A DNA stretch of 64,000 nucleotides from Antrihabitans cavernicola (GTDB taxonomy: Bacteria; Actinomycetota; Actinomycetes; Mycobacteriales; Mycobacteriaceae): assembly GCF_008297975.1 (NCBI RefSeq), contig NZ_VLNY01000005.1, positions 355,195-419,194 on the forward strand, written 5' to 3'. The translations under genes and the position numbers were made by a program. The notes beneath the pieces were generated by a model that was not told where the DNA came from, did not search any database, and saw nothing but the letters and a program-made list of their open reading frames with translations. Below, piece by piece: positions 9,436 to 17,622 of the stretch (its first letter is position 1; each line of letters opens with the position of its first letter).

Positions 9436-10467
9436 ATGTTCGCCCTGCGACACACCTTCAGGTTGGGCATCGCTGCGGCGATGGCCTCAGCCGGCCTCTT
9501 TCTACCCGCAACAGCGCATGCCGACGACGCGGTTCCGTTGAACGGACTGTTTGCGGTGGCGCCCGGCACCTGCTCGGGTGGCGCCGTGACCGGCAGTTTC
9601 TTCCGGATGATCCTTCCGGCGGGCGACTCGAACGGACCGTTTCTCTCCAACAGCGACTCCGGTTGCAGTGACCAGACGGTGACGCCGCTTGCCCCAGGCA
9701 CCGACGGCGGGCTGGTCAGCGGCAGCTACCAACCGCAGCCTGCACAGGCCTTCGACGCGACGGGTAACGCGATTTCGGGCAGCGTCACCCAACCCGTTCG
9801 CTTCTACGGCGTCGGATTCGCGACGGCGACCAACCAGGTCGATCCGCAGACCGGATCGAGCGCTGCCGCCCCGCAGCTGTACGCGACGGGCAACTCGTTG
9901 AGCGGGGACCTCAGCAGTCTCGGCGTCACCTGGAACAACCAGGTCTTCAACCAGGGTGCTCCGAAGCCTGGCGGCGACCTTCCCGGCAAGACCCGTGCAC
10001 TGAGTGGCTCGATCGACCCGGCGACCGGAAGTTTCGTCGTCGAGTGGACCAGTCAGATCGTCGGCGGACCGTTCAACAACTTCACCGGACTGTGGCATCT
10101 GGCGGGCCAGTATCGCGGAGGAACATCGCTGCAGGCACCTGCTCCAGTAGCGCCCGCGGTGCAGGCACCGCCCGCACTGGCCGCCCCCGCCGTCGCACCT
10201 GGGGCGCCCGCTCCCGCCGCACCTGTGGCGCCGGGTGCACCACAACCCTCCCCAGCGGCAACTGCTGTCGCTACGCCTGTGGCCACCCCGGCACAAACCA
10301 ACGCAGATCCGACCAACGCAGATCCGGCACTGACTGCACGGACGCTGGAACTGCCGCGGACCGATCATCCGCCAAGGTGGGCCGTACCTGTGCTGGTACT
10401 GCTCGGACTGTTCGGCGTCGCACTGTTCTTCAATGCCGAACGCATTGCGGGCAAGAAGAAGTCGTGA
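9436..10467 (+). CDS. exported membrane-anchored protein, envelope operon gene 1 (unknown family)
   Basis: 343 aa, not recognised. The N-terminal signal peptide ends near ATAHA-DD. The exported domain (about 30-235) shares a series of blocks with the third gene of this operon: SFFRMILPAG, PGTDGGLVSGSYQPQP, FATATNQVDPQT, WNNQVFNQGAPKP and IVGGPFNNFTGLWHLAGQ. An Ala/Pro-rich stretch (about 240-310) follows, then LPRTD, a transmembrane helix (WAVPVLVLLGLFGVALFF) and a KKKS tail, an arrangement resembling but not matching a sortase signal. ATG at 9436 has AGGA upstream. The stop overlaps the next gene's GTG by four bases. Confidence 0.82.
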   Translation: MFALRHTFRLGIAAAMASAGLFLPATAHADDAVPLNGLFAVAPGTCSGGAVTGSFFRMILPAGDSNGPFLSNSDSGCSDQTVTPLAPGTDGGLVSGSYQPQPAQAFDATGNAISGSVTQPVRFYGVGFATATNQVDPQTGSSAAAPQLYATGNSLSGDLSSLGVTWNNQVFNQGAPKPGGDLPGKTRALSGSIDPATGSFVVEWTSQIVGGPFNNFTGLWHLAGQYRGGTSLQAPAPVAPAVQAPPALAAPAVAPGAPAPAAPVAPGAPQPSPAATAVATPVATPAQTNADPTNADPALTARTLELPRTDHPPRWAVPVLVLLGLFGVALFFNAERIAGKKKS

Positions 10468-11453
10468 GCGGCGCATCTCTCCCGGCGTACTCGGACTACG
10501 TCTCCGAACACAATCTCGCGAGTGAGCGGGGGCCTGCGCCGCGCCGTCGCTGGCCCTACCTGCTCGCGGCGGCGACAGGTCTCGTTCTGATCGTCGCTCC
10601 GATCGCGCTCGGCATGTTCACCCGTGCGGCGCAAGGGCAGTTGATGCTCTCGTCGTTCGCGCCGTACATGTCGCAAGAGCAGATCACCAGCTTCCGCAAC
10701 GACCTGACGGTGATCTCGGCTGCCCGCGCAAACGTGACGTCGTTGCAGAGCACCGGCCAAGCGCCTGCCGGTAGATACCAGTACGTCGACGGGTTCGTGC
10801 GCGACTACCCCGCGATCGACGCCGACCTGAACACCACGCTCGACGCTGTGCAAGCCAATCTTGGCAATTACCAACGGCTCACGGCACTGCCACCGTTCGG
10901 ATCGATCCCGTGGCTGTTCGTCCTACCGGGCGCGGTACTTCTGGGTGCCGGCGTGCTCGGGGCACGTAAAGCGCTGCACGGCACACCATCACCGATCGCA
11001 CGAGGTGTCATCGGACTAACAGGTATCGCGCTGATCGCTGCACCACTCGCTCTGGGCCTGTTCGCCGATGCACCCGCAGGATCACAACTGGTCGACGGAT
11101 TTACCCCCGTACTCACTCGCGACCACGTTCGACAATTGCAGGGCTACTTCGTGACACTCGTCGGCGGTCAGGGCGAGCTCGACAGCCGCTACACCAAAGC
11201 CGTACGAGTCGAACATCCAGAAGCAGACCTGTCGGCGATCGATGCCCTCGCGTCTCGATGGCAGCCGATGACGTCGGAGTTCGCGGGCTTCGTCGGAGCC
11301 ATGAGCGACAACGTCGAGAACTTCGACGGCGTTGTTGCACTTCGTGATTCGACGCGGCCGCTCGGATTCGACGCATTCCACGGCATCGGCTGGTTCTTCG
11401 TCGTATCAGGCGTTTTGGCGCTCGCCGCCGCCTACCCAGGAGGTAAGAAATGA
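10464..11453 (+). CDS. membrane protein with internal duplication, envelope operon gene 2
   Basis: 329 aa, not recognised. Four hydrophobic helices flank two exported loops: helix (LLAAATGLVLIVAPIALGMF), loop of about 100 residues, two helices (WLFVLPGAVLLGAGVLGA; GLTGIALIAAPLALGLFA), second loop, last helix (GWFFVVSGVLALAAAY). The two halves look like a duplication: ALGMFTRAAQGQLMLSSFAP aligns with ALGLFADAPAGSQLVDGFTP, each followed by a helix of similar pattern. GTG start overlaps the stop of gene 1 (GTGA); AGGAGGT before the end serves gene 3. Probably made and assembled with the flanking exported proteins. Confidence 0.82.
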   Translation: MSGASLPAYSDYVSEHNLASERGPAPRRRWPYLLAAATGLVLIVAPIALGMFTRAAQGQLMLSSFAPYMSQEQITSFRNDLTVISAARANVTSLQSTGQAPAGRYQYVDGFVRDYPAIDADLNTTLDAVQANLGNYQRLTALPPFGSIPWLFVLPGAVLLGAGVLGARKALHGTPSPIARGVIGLTGIALIAAPLALGLFADAPAGSQLVDGFTPVLTRDHVRQLQGYFVTLVGGQGELDSRYTKAVRVEHPEADLSAIDALASRWQPMTSEFAGFVGAMSDNVENFDGVVALRDSTRPLGFDAFHGIGWFFVVSGVLALAAAYPGGKK

Positions 11454-12256
11454 AGTTCACGCGCATCATCGGTGCTGCCGTCGTGGCGACTGCGCTGCTC
11501 GCAGGCGCAGGATGTTCTGCGGACTCCGATGCGGCTACCACCCCAGCAGGCCCGCAACCGCTCGTCGGTCTGTTCCGCATTACCGCGGGCACCGTTGACG
11601 GACAGAATGTTTCGGGCAGTTGGTTCCGGATGGTCCAACCCGGCGGCACACCCGCTGCCGGGCCGTACATGCCAAACGGCGATTCACCGGTACCGGGCGG
11701 TGGTGCCACGCTGTTGGAGCCCGGCACCGAAGGCGGACTACGGGTCGGCGGCTACCAGTCGGAGCCGCAACCCGGATTCGCAGACGGCAATTCGTTGGCG
11801 GCCTCGATCATGAAGCCCACCAAGTTCTTCGGCGTGGAGTTCGCTACCTCCACCAATGCGATAGACCCGCAAACACAGAACCCCGCGGCCGCACCGTCCG
11901 TAACCGACGAGGGCGGCAAACTCACAGCCGACCTATCTGCGTGGGCGGCGTCGTGGAACAACCAGGAATTCAATCAGGGTGCCCCCAAGCCGCCGCAGCG
12001 GACCGGCGCACAGGTGGCCGGTGCCGCACAGGTGAAGCAGGCCTGGGATTGGGTCAGCAAGACCTGGCTGAAGTTGCCGGAGAAGACCGAGAGTGAAGGT
12101 CCGCCCGCCACAGGCACTTACGACGCCGATGCCAAGAAGTACACGCTCGAGTGGACCAGCTTGATCGTCGGTGGCCCGTTCAACGGATTCACCGGCGTCT
12201 GGCACCTCGAAGGCACCTTCGAACCTGGCGACGCCGCACCCGCATCCGTTCGCTGA
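11450..12256 (+). CDS. lipoprotein paralogous to gene 1, envelope operon gene 3
   Basis: 268 aa lipoprotein with signal peptide and lipobox LAGAGC. The mature part repeats the domain of the first operon gene: GSWFRMVQPGG, PGTEGGLRVGGYQSEPQP, FATSTNAIDPQT, WNNQEFNQGAPKP, LEWTSLIVGGPFNGFTGVWH. An insert of about 45 residues (PPQRTGAQVAGAAQVKQAW...) precedes the last block. It begins with ATG overlapping the previous TGA, behind a strong AGGAGGT site. No enzymatic motif is visible; the paired paralogues suggest a surface-binding or scaffold role, which is only inference. Confidence 0.82.
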   Translation: MKFTRIIGAAVVATALLAGAGCSADSDAATTPAGPQPLVGLFRITAGTVDGQNVSGSWFRMVQPGGTPAAGPYMPNGDSPVPGGGATLLEPGTEGGLRVGGYQSEPQPGFADGNSLAASIMKPTKFFGVEFATSTNAIDPQTQNPAAAPSVTDEGGKLTADLSAWAASWNNQEFNQGAPKPPQRTGAQVAGAAQVKQAWDWVSKTWLKLPEKTESEGPPATGTYDADAKKYTLEWTSLIVGGPFNGFTGVWHLEGTFEPGDAAPASVR

Positions 12257-12279
12257 CAACACATCTGGAGACCATTGCT

Positions 12280-13203
12280 ATGACGTACTCGACATCCATC
12301 CCCCGAGCGGGACTTGCCACGGCGATCCGTGTGCTGGCCGCGTTCGCGGTGATCGGCAGCTCGGTTGCAGTGACCGCGTTGACCGTTCGTGAAGGAGACA
12401 GCGTGGCGGTCGTGGTGCCGCAGGCAGCGGTAGCGCCCCGCCCGGCCGCTCCTGCCGTTGCACCGTCGGCAGCTGCGCCGTCGGCAGCGGTGCCAGCACC
12501 AGTAGCACCTGCGCGCGGTGGCGCAGCACCTGCCGCATCTGTCCCGTTGGCACCGGCTGCACCGGCGAAATCAGCGGCACCAGGTACCGCCATCGCAATA
12601 ACCCCCGGCGGTAGCGCGGCGCCGGCCGCACCCGCGCTGGCCTTGACGCCCGGCACGGGACCGAGCGCATCGCAGCCGATCGCGCCCGGCGGCACCGCGA
12701 ATGCGAGTCCCTTTGCCTCCCAACCGACAAAGCCTCAACCAACCTGCCCGCTCGGCTGGCCCGCTCCCGCCAAACAAGGCGGGCTGGCATCGCTGATCGG
12801 TCTCGCGCCGCTGGCCGGTGCCTTCTCGTCGGAGGCCTTCGCGCTCGGCCCGGTGTATCAGCCGCTACTACAGCTGGTGGGCCCGGTGCTTGCCGAGATC
12901 GAGCCGGTGATCACGCAGAATGCACCGTTGATCGCGCCGATCATCCAGCAGGCGCAGGGCATCACAGCCGTTGTACTGGAGGCGATCCTGCCGTATTACG
13001 GGCCATACCGGCAGCAGTTGCTCGACGCCGAAGGTGAGCTAGCCAAGCAGCTCACACCGATTCTGGATCGCGTGTACAACAGCGAGGCAGCATCGTGCTT
13101 GGTCGCATGGGAGGGACAGATCATCGATCAGGCACACGGCGGCAGGATCACGGTCGCGTCGCTGGCGCATCCCGGCACAGTCGTCGAACTGGGGCCGAAG
13201 TAG
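12280..13203 (+). CDS. Ala/Pro-rich exported protein, envelope operon gene 4
   Basis: 307 aa, not recognised. An N-terminal hydrophobic segment (GLATAIRVLAAFAVIGSSVAVTAL) acts as signal or anchor. Residues about 45-145 are an Ala/Pro/Val repeat-like linker of the sort that spans the cell wall. The C-terminal domain (about 150-307) starts CPLGWPAPA and is largely helical, with a second Cys near ASCLVAWEG that could form a disulfide with the first. GGAG precedes the ATG. It closes the four-gene unit; the putative retron RNA region follows. Confidence 0.8.
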   Translation: MTYSTSIPRAGLATAIRVLAAFAVIGSSVAVTALTVREGDSVAVVVPQAAVAPRPAAPAVAPSAAAPSAAVPAPVAPARGGAAPAASVPLAPAAPAKSAAPGTAIAITPGGSAAPAAPALALTPGTGPSASQPIAPGGTANASPFASQPTKPQPTCPLGWPAPAKQGGLASLIGLAPLAGAFSSEAFALGPVYQPLLQLVGPVLAEIEPVITQNAPLIAPIIQQAQGITAVVLEAILPYYGPYRQQLLDAEGELAKQLTPILDRVYNSEAASCLVAWEGQIIDQAHGGRITVASLAHPGTVVELGPK

Positions 13204-13219
13204 GGCACTGTTGCGCGCG

Positions 13220-13454
13220 GGCATGATCGGCGACCTCGGCTCATGCCAAGCCGATTCTCGTCATATGGCATCGTGACCATGTGCGACGGTGCGGGGGCGA
13301 GTGGTGCAGCCGGTTCGCCGGTTGTGGCCGCGTCAGGGGTAACCCCTGGCTTGTCAGTATCAGCCGGACGCACCGTCCGACGCACGACCGCACGCTTCGC
13401 GTGCCTGAGTGCGCCGCAGACGACAGTTATCGGTCGCCCCTCGCCGTCGCACGC
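13220..13454 (+). ncRNA. candidate structured RNA (msr-msd-like) upstream of reverse transcriptase
   Basis: This 250-base gap before the reverse transcriptase has no convincing gene but a dense run of hairpins: GGCATGA/TCATGCC (13220-13247); a 7-bp stem closed by TTCG (13307-13324); an 8-bp stem closed by TAA (13332-13350); CGGACG-CAC-CGTCCG (13365-13379); GCACGC-TTC-GCGTGC (13390-13404). A short pair GGCGACC (13229-13235) and GGTCGCC (13432-13438) could bring the ends together like the a1/a2 arms of a retron RNA. Position and structure fit a retron msr-msd, but boundaries and branching guanosine are not identified. The first hairpin could instead terminate the upstream operon. Confidence 0.45.
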
Positions 13455-14684
13455 ATGACCGACCAACGCGCGCTGCCGCCCGTCATGGCTCGCCACCTCG
13501 CGGAGGTCGCGGACGCGGGGCCTTGGACGAAATACGCACTCACGCAGCGCTTCGAGGAAGCCGGCGCGCGCGACGCAGTGTCGATCGCGCATAGGCTGTT
13601 CGACCTCATGCCCAGCCCGCCTATCGAGGGCGCCGAGAGCGTGTACCGGTTGTTGGTCGAGCTTCCGCGCATCGATCGACCTGCTCCAATCGCACCGCGC
13701 GTTCTGTGGAAATTCGGTGTGCCGCAGTGGTCGCAGACCGCGGCCGTTGCCGAGGCCGTCGGACTCACTCCCACCGAGCTCGACTGGTTTGCCGATCGCG
13801 GTGGCTGGTTGCGCACCAAAGCGCCTCCACTGCAGCACTATCGGTACCGCACCCGAGGTGATCGGCTACTCGAAGCGCCCAAGGAGCGGTTGCGCGAAGT
13901 GCAGCGCAAGATCTTGCGGGCGGTACTCGACAGCGTTCCCACCCACCCGGCGGCGCACGGATTCGTCGTCGGCCGCAGCGTGCACACCTTCGCAGCCCCA
14001 CATGCGGGACGCGAGGCGGTTGTCCGAATCGACCTGCGCGCATTCTTTTCCACGATCACGCAGGCACGGGTGCGCGCGGTGTTCGGTGCGCTGGGCTATC
14101 CCGATCACGTGGCGCGGGTGCTCGCGGGACTCTGCACAACGGCCACGCCGGCGAAAGTTCTTGCACCACTGCCCTTCGAATCCGCAACCCGACTCCGCAC
14201 TCCGCATCTGCCGCAAGGCGCACCGACGTCACCTGCGCTCGCCAACCTGGTGTGCCATCGCCTCGATCGCAGGTTGACCGGGTTGGCTCGCTCGCATCGA
14301 GCCGCCTACTCCCGTTACGCCGACGACCTTGCATTCTCCGGCTCGGAACTGGCAGTCGATCGTCTGGTGCATGCCGTCGGACTGATCGTGGCGGATGAAG
14401 GCTTTACCGTGCACCCTCGTAAGACACGAATCATGCGGGCACATCGCCAACAGCATCTAGCAGGCCTCGTCGTCAACGATCGTCCGCAAGCAGCACGTTC
14501 CGACTACGACGACCTGCGCGCACTGCTCTTCAATTGCGTTCGCTACGGATCACATTCGCAGAACAGGGACGACTTGCCACACTTTCGCGAGCATGTCTAC
14601 GGCCGAATTGGGTGGATCGGCGAATCGAATGAAACCCGGAAACGCACCCTGCTTTCCTTGGCTGATCGGGTGGACTGGGCTTGA
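13455..14684 (+). CDS. retron-type reverse transcriptase
   Basis: 409 aa RNA-directed DNA polymerase. Conserved RT blocks in order: LDWFAD and HYRYRTRGDRLLEAPKERLR (about 115-160), AAHGFVVGRSVHTFAAPH, VVRIDLRAFFSTIT with the first catalytic Asp near 193, LRTPHLPQGAPTSPALANLV, the active site YADD at 288-291, HPRKTRIM, and LAGLVVN, equivalent to the VTGLVVN block of retron RTs. An N-terminal extension of about 110 residues precedes the RT, as in the myxobacterial-type retron enzymes. No maturase, Cas1 or protease domain is present. ATG at 13455 begins MTDQRALPP; the frame is open further upstream, through the hairpin-rich region, but without similarity. No partner effector gene is evident; a terminator and an HNH gene remnant follow. 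Confidence 0.88.
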   Translation: MTDQRALPPVMARHLAEVADAGPWTKYALTQRFEEAGARDAVSIAHRLFDLMPSPPIEGAESVYRLLVELPRIDRPAPIAPRVLWKFGVPQWSQTAAVAEAVGLTPTELDWFADRGGWLRTKAPPLQHYRYRTRGDRLLEAPKERLREVQRKILRAVLDSVPTHPAAHGFVVGRSVHTFAAPHAGREAVVRIDLRAFFSTITQARVRAVFGALGYPDHVARVLAGLCTTATPAKVLAPLPFESATRLRTPHLPQGAPTSPALANLVCHRLDRRLTGLARSHRAAYSRYADDLAFSGSELAVDRLVHAVGLIVADEGFTVHPRKTRIMRAHRQQHLAGLVVNDRPQAARSDYDDLRALLFNCVRYGSHSQNRDDLPHFREHVYGRIGWIGESNETRKRTLLSLADRVDWA

Positions 14685-14690
14685 ACGCAC

Positions 14691-14727
14691 AACGGCTCCG
14701 CACCGGTGCTGCCGGTGCGGAGCCGTT
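14691..14727. terminator. hairpin terminator after the reverse transcriptase gene
   Basis: A perfect 16-bp stem (AACGGCTCCGCACCGG at 14691-14706, complement at 14712-14727) with loop TGCTG, just after the RT stop and between convergent genes. The tail is only weakly T-rich, as is common in actinobacteria. Confidence 0.85.
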
Positions 14728-14747
14728 CTGTGTGATTGCGCGTCCGG

Positions 14748-16045
14748 CTAAGCCATGATCGGCGAGCCGCGGTTGTTGGCGGGTAAGGGTTCTCGGAATC
14801 GGTCGCGTTTGACGGGTGGGATGAACCAGGGGTGTCGATCTTCACCGATGAACACGTCCCAGCCGCTGTGGTGGATCATTCGGTGATGAAACCGGCAGAG
14901 CAGCACCAAATTGTCGAGGTCGGTAGGTCCGCCATCTGCCCAGTGCTTGACATGATGTCCGTCGCACCAGGACGGTGGCCGTCCGCAGCCGGGAAAGGCG
15001 CAGCCGTGATCCCGAGCTACCAACGCGCGCCGCAGCTTTCGGGAAATGACTTTGGTTGTTCTGCCGAGGTCGATCGGGGTGCCGTTCTCGTCCAACAAGA
15101 TCGGTGAGAGGGTGCAGTCGCAGGCCAGGCGGCGAACCGTGTCGACAGACAAGGGTCCCATCCACGGCGTCCACCCGACATCCGTCGCGGCGAACATCTC
15201 TTGGTAGGCACCCCGATCCGGTTCGGGCTTCTCGACCAAATCGTGGGCGTTGATGTGAACGTGCAGGTGCGGGCGTTCGCCACCTTCATCAGGCCCGCAG
15301 GCGGAGTCGTGGTAGCGGCGCAGCACCTCGGTCAAGGCATCGGCGCGGCGTTGGGCCGGGGTGCGTCGGTCGGGTTCGGCATCAGTATCGGGTCGTGGTT
15401 TCGACAACGGGGACAGGGCGGAGAGCAGCATCTCCCCGGTTTCGGCATCGACATCACCTTTGAGAATCACCCGACCATTGATCGTGGTGGAGGCGAAGAA
15501 CTCGTTGCGATCGACATCCTCTGCAGGTGGCGGGTCATCGGCTTCGAAGACTCGCTTCAGACGGGCGATCGCACCTCGTAAAACCTTGGTATCTCGGTCT
15601 TTCGCGGCGTCGAGCAGAAAGTCCAGAGCAGCGGGCGCGGCCTCGGCGGGCATGCCCGCGGGTGGGCGTTCCATGAAGGAGATGATCATCGCAGCATGAT
15701 CTGCGGAGATCTCCTGGGCTTCGTATGCGGCGCGGACGTCGGGGTTGCGGCGCAAGGCAGCTGCAACGCGTTCGATCTTGATGCCTCGCGATTGTTCAGC
15801 GCAGTAGTGCTTGCCAACCACGCTGCGGGACCTGTGTAGCCGAAGGGAACGGCGCCACGATCTTCTATGTCGCTGACCATCCGGAAGCGCAGAGCTTCGA
15901 GATCGTGGATCACCGAGCAGACGTCGAGGAGCGACGACGCCAATGCGTCGTTGGTCAGCTGCCACGTCTCATGGCCAACCGACTTCAGCTCTTTGAGAAT
16001 CTCCCCTAACCCCATACCCGAAAGTGTATCGAGACCCACCGACAT
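14748..16045 (-). pseudogene. DUF222/13E12-type HNH endonuclease, frameshifted
   Basis: Two consecutive minus-strand frames together give a complete 13E12/DUF222 protein with a C-terminal HNH nuclease. The first part (16045 down to about 15790) starts MSVGLDTLSGMGLGEI behind a good AGGAG and ends in WLASTTALNNREAS. The second (from about 15790 to 14748) continues with KIERVAAALRRNPDV and runs to the HNH motif CAFPGCGRPPSWCDGHHVKHW and NLVLLCRFHHR. A one-base change near 15786-15800 would join them. The family is multicopy in mycolic-acid actinobacteria and of unclear, possibly mobile, function. A sequencing error cannot be excluded. Confidence 0.82.
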
Positions 16046-16095
16046 GAAACTCCTGAAACCTATGGGGCTCAAGGGAAGTGCGCTCCACACTGTGA

Positions 16096-16147
16096 GTGAA
16101 GTTCGGTGCCCTGACACCCAACTTCACGCACGGGCGGCGAAGCCGCC
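16096..16147. terminator. tandem hairpins downstream of the sucrase/ferredoxin-like gene
   Basis: GTGAAGTT (16096-16103) pairs with AACTTCAC (16120-16127) and, past one mismatch, GGTG with CACC. A second hairpin GGCGGC-GAA-GCCGCC (16133-16147) reaches the stop codon of the minus-strand gene. Together they probably end the 17598-to-16147 transcript. Confidence 0.6.
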
Positions 16148-17022
16148 TACAGTTCTCGCACCGATTCGACGACAACGGCTTCACCCGGTTTCAGAACCGC
16201 ACCACAACTGGCAGGGCGCGGCGCCAACGGCTCGGTGGTGACCTTCACCGCCCACCGACGGCCATCGCGATGCACCACCACCGGATCGGCTGACGATTCG
16301 ATCACGGTCAAGTCATCCGCGCCTGCCAAAACCGTCTGGCGAACAGCGACTTCGGCGGCTTGACCTACCGCGCTGTAGCAACTGCGACCACGAAGCCCGT
16401 CGATCGACACCTCACCACCGTGCGCTGCCTTCACGACATCTCCGGAGCGCTCGATATCGAGTCTTCCGTAGGTGTAACCACTGGGCAGCAAGATCATCGA
16501 CGGTGCGAACCGATGCCCACCGGTGTGCGAGCACTCCCACACCGCAGCCGGAAAGCGTTGTGCCAGCGCCGCTGCGATCGGTCTACCCAATCGCGCACAG
16601 CACTGATCACGCTTTCCGTGCACGCAAACCAGGACAGGCGGCGCCTCGACAGCCGCGCCGATGCCGGGCGCGGGACCGCCCAATCTGCCGAGGTCGATCT
16701 CCAACAACTGATCCAGACTCGTGATCGTCATGCGCTCACACCACGACTGGCTGGGCCGCGAATTGGCAAGCAGCACAGTTCGATGCGTGATCGGCACGGT
16801 CCGCCCCACCCTGCGAATCAGCATCAGCCGAACATCCGCGGCCGCGGTTCGACGAGCGAGTTCGATCGACAGATTTCGACCCAACACAGCGTCATCGAGT
16901 ACGTCTCGGCCCCACGCACCTGGATGCTCGACGCACAGCCACCCCTTCACGTGCGCAGCGGTTCCGGGTAGCGGTTCGTCGACAGCCGACAGCGCAGAAC
17001 AGGTCAGGTTCTCGATTGTCAT
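16147..17022 (-). CDS. sucrase/ferredoxin-like family protein
   Basis: 291 aa. The C-terminal two-thirds carries the thioredoxin-like ferredoxin signature VLVCVHGKRDQCCARLG, then WECSHTGGHRFAPSMILLP, whose Cys and His residues are the expected ligands of a [2Fe-2S] cluster. The family includes a yeast protein (Apd1) of redox function, and its bacterial members are poorly characterised. No signal peptide. The start codon abuts the stop of the YdeI-like gene with no gap, so the two are one transcript. Confidence 0.85.
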   Translation of the reverse strand: MTIENLTCSALSAVDEPLPGTAAHVKGWLCVEHPGAWGRDVLDDAVLGRNLSIELARRTAAADVRLMLIRRVGRTVPITHRTVLLANSRPSQSWCERMTITSLDQLLEIDLGRLGGPAPGIGAAVEAPPVLVCVHGKRDQCCARLGRPIAAALAQRFPAAVWECSHTGGHRFAPSMILLPSGYTYGRLDIERSGDVVKAAHGGEVSIDGLRGRSCYSAVGQAAEVAVRQTVLAGADDLTVIESSADPVVVHRDGRRWAVKVTTEPLAPRPASCGAVLKPGEAVVVESVREL

Positions 17023-17598
17023 CTATTGGAACTTCTTGCCGTCTGCGAACATCTGCACGAACTTCGCGATGCGCCGTGCTCGCGTCTCCGGCTTGATCGC
17101 ATCGTTGAGCTGGTAGTAGACCTGGAAGCGATTCTGACTGTCCAGGGTCTCGAAGAACTCGGCGGCAGCGGGATTCTTCGCCAGTTCGTCGAGGAAGTCC
17201 TGCGGCGTCTTGGCATCCTTCGGACCGTCGTACGCCCGATCCCAGCGGCCGTCGGCCTTGGCTCTGTCGACCTGCGCCTGCCCGGCTGGATGCAACAAAC
17301 CCTGCGCAGCCAACTCGGCGATCTTGCCGACGTTGCGTTTGGACCAGGGGCTACGCGCCCGACGCGGCGTGAATCCCTGCAGGTAGAAGTTCGCGTCGAG
17401 TCCCTTGGTCTGTCCGTCGATCCAACCGAAACAGAGCGCTTGGTCCAGCGCCTGGGCGTAATCGATGGACGTCTCGCCCGATGCCTTCTTGGCGAATTTC
17501 AGCCAAACCCCTTGTTCCAAGCCATGATTGACTTCTAGCCACTCACGGAATGCCGCGCCGTCGGGGAAGTACTCGATGGATCGGTCCGCAGCAGCCAT
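17023..17598 (-). CDS. YdeI/OmpD-associated family protein
   Basis: 191 aa with the family core: WLKFAKKASGETSIDYAQAL, ALCFGWIDGQTKGLD, FTPRRARSPWSKRNVGKIAEL, and a C-terminal half with FFETLDSQNRFQVYYQLNDA and KPETRARRIAKFV. Cytoplasmic. The biochemical role of the family is not settled. First gene of the two-gene unit with the sucrase/ferredoxin-like gene; divergent from the AraC-type regulator with a 24-base gap. Confidence 0.85.
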   Translation of the reverse strand: MAAADRSIEYFPDGAAFREWLEVNHGLEQGVWLKFAKKASGETSIDYAQALDQALCFGWIDGQTKGLDANFYLQGFTPRRARSPWSKRNVGKIAELAAQGLLHPAGQAQVDRAKADGRWDRAYDGPKDAKTPQDFLDELAKNPAAAEFFETLDSQNRFQVYYQLNDAIKPETRARRIAKFVQMFADGKKFQ

Positions 17599-17622
17599 GT
17601 ACTCACTCTAGAATCCGAGGTC

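Noticed and set aside
13281..13454. In-frame N-terminal extension of the reverse transcriptase by 58 codons
   Set aside because: The region is full of stable hairpins, lacks similarity, and ATG 13455 starts a plausible protein; treated as noncoding RNA region.
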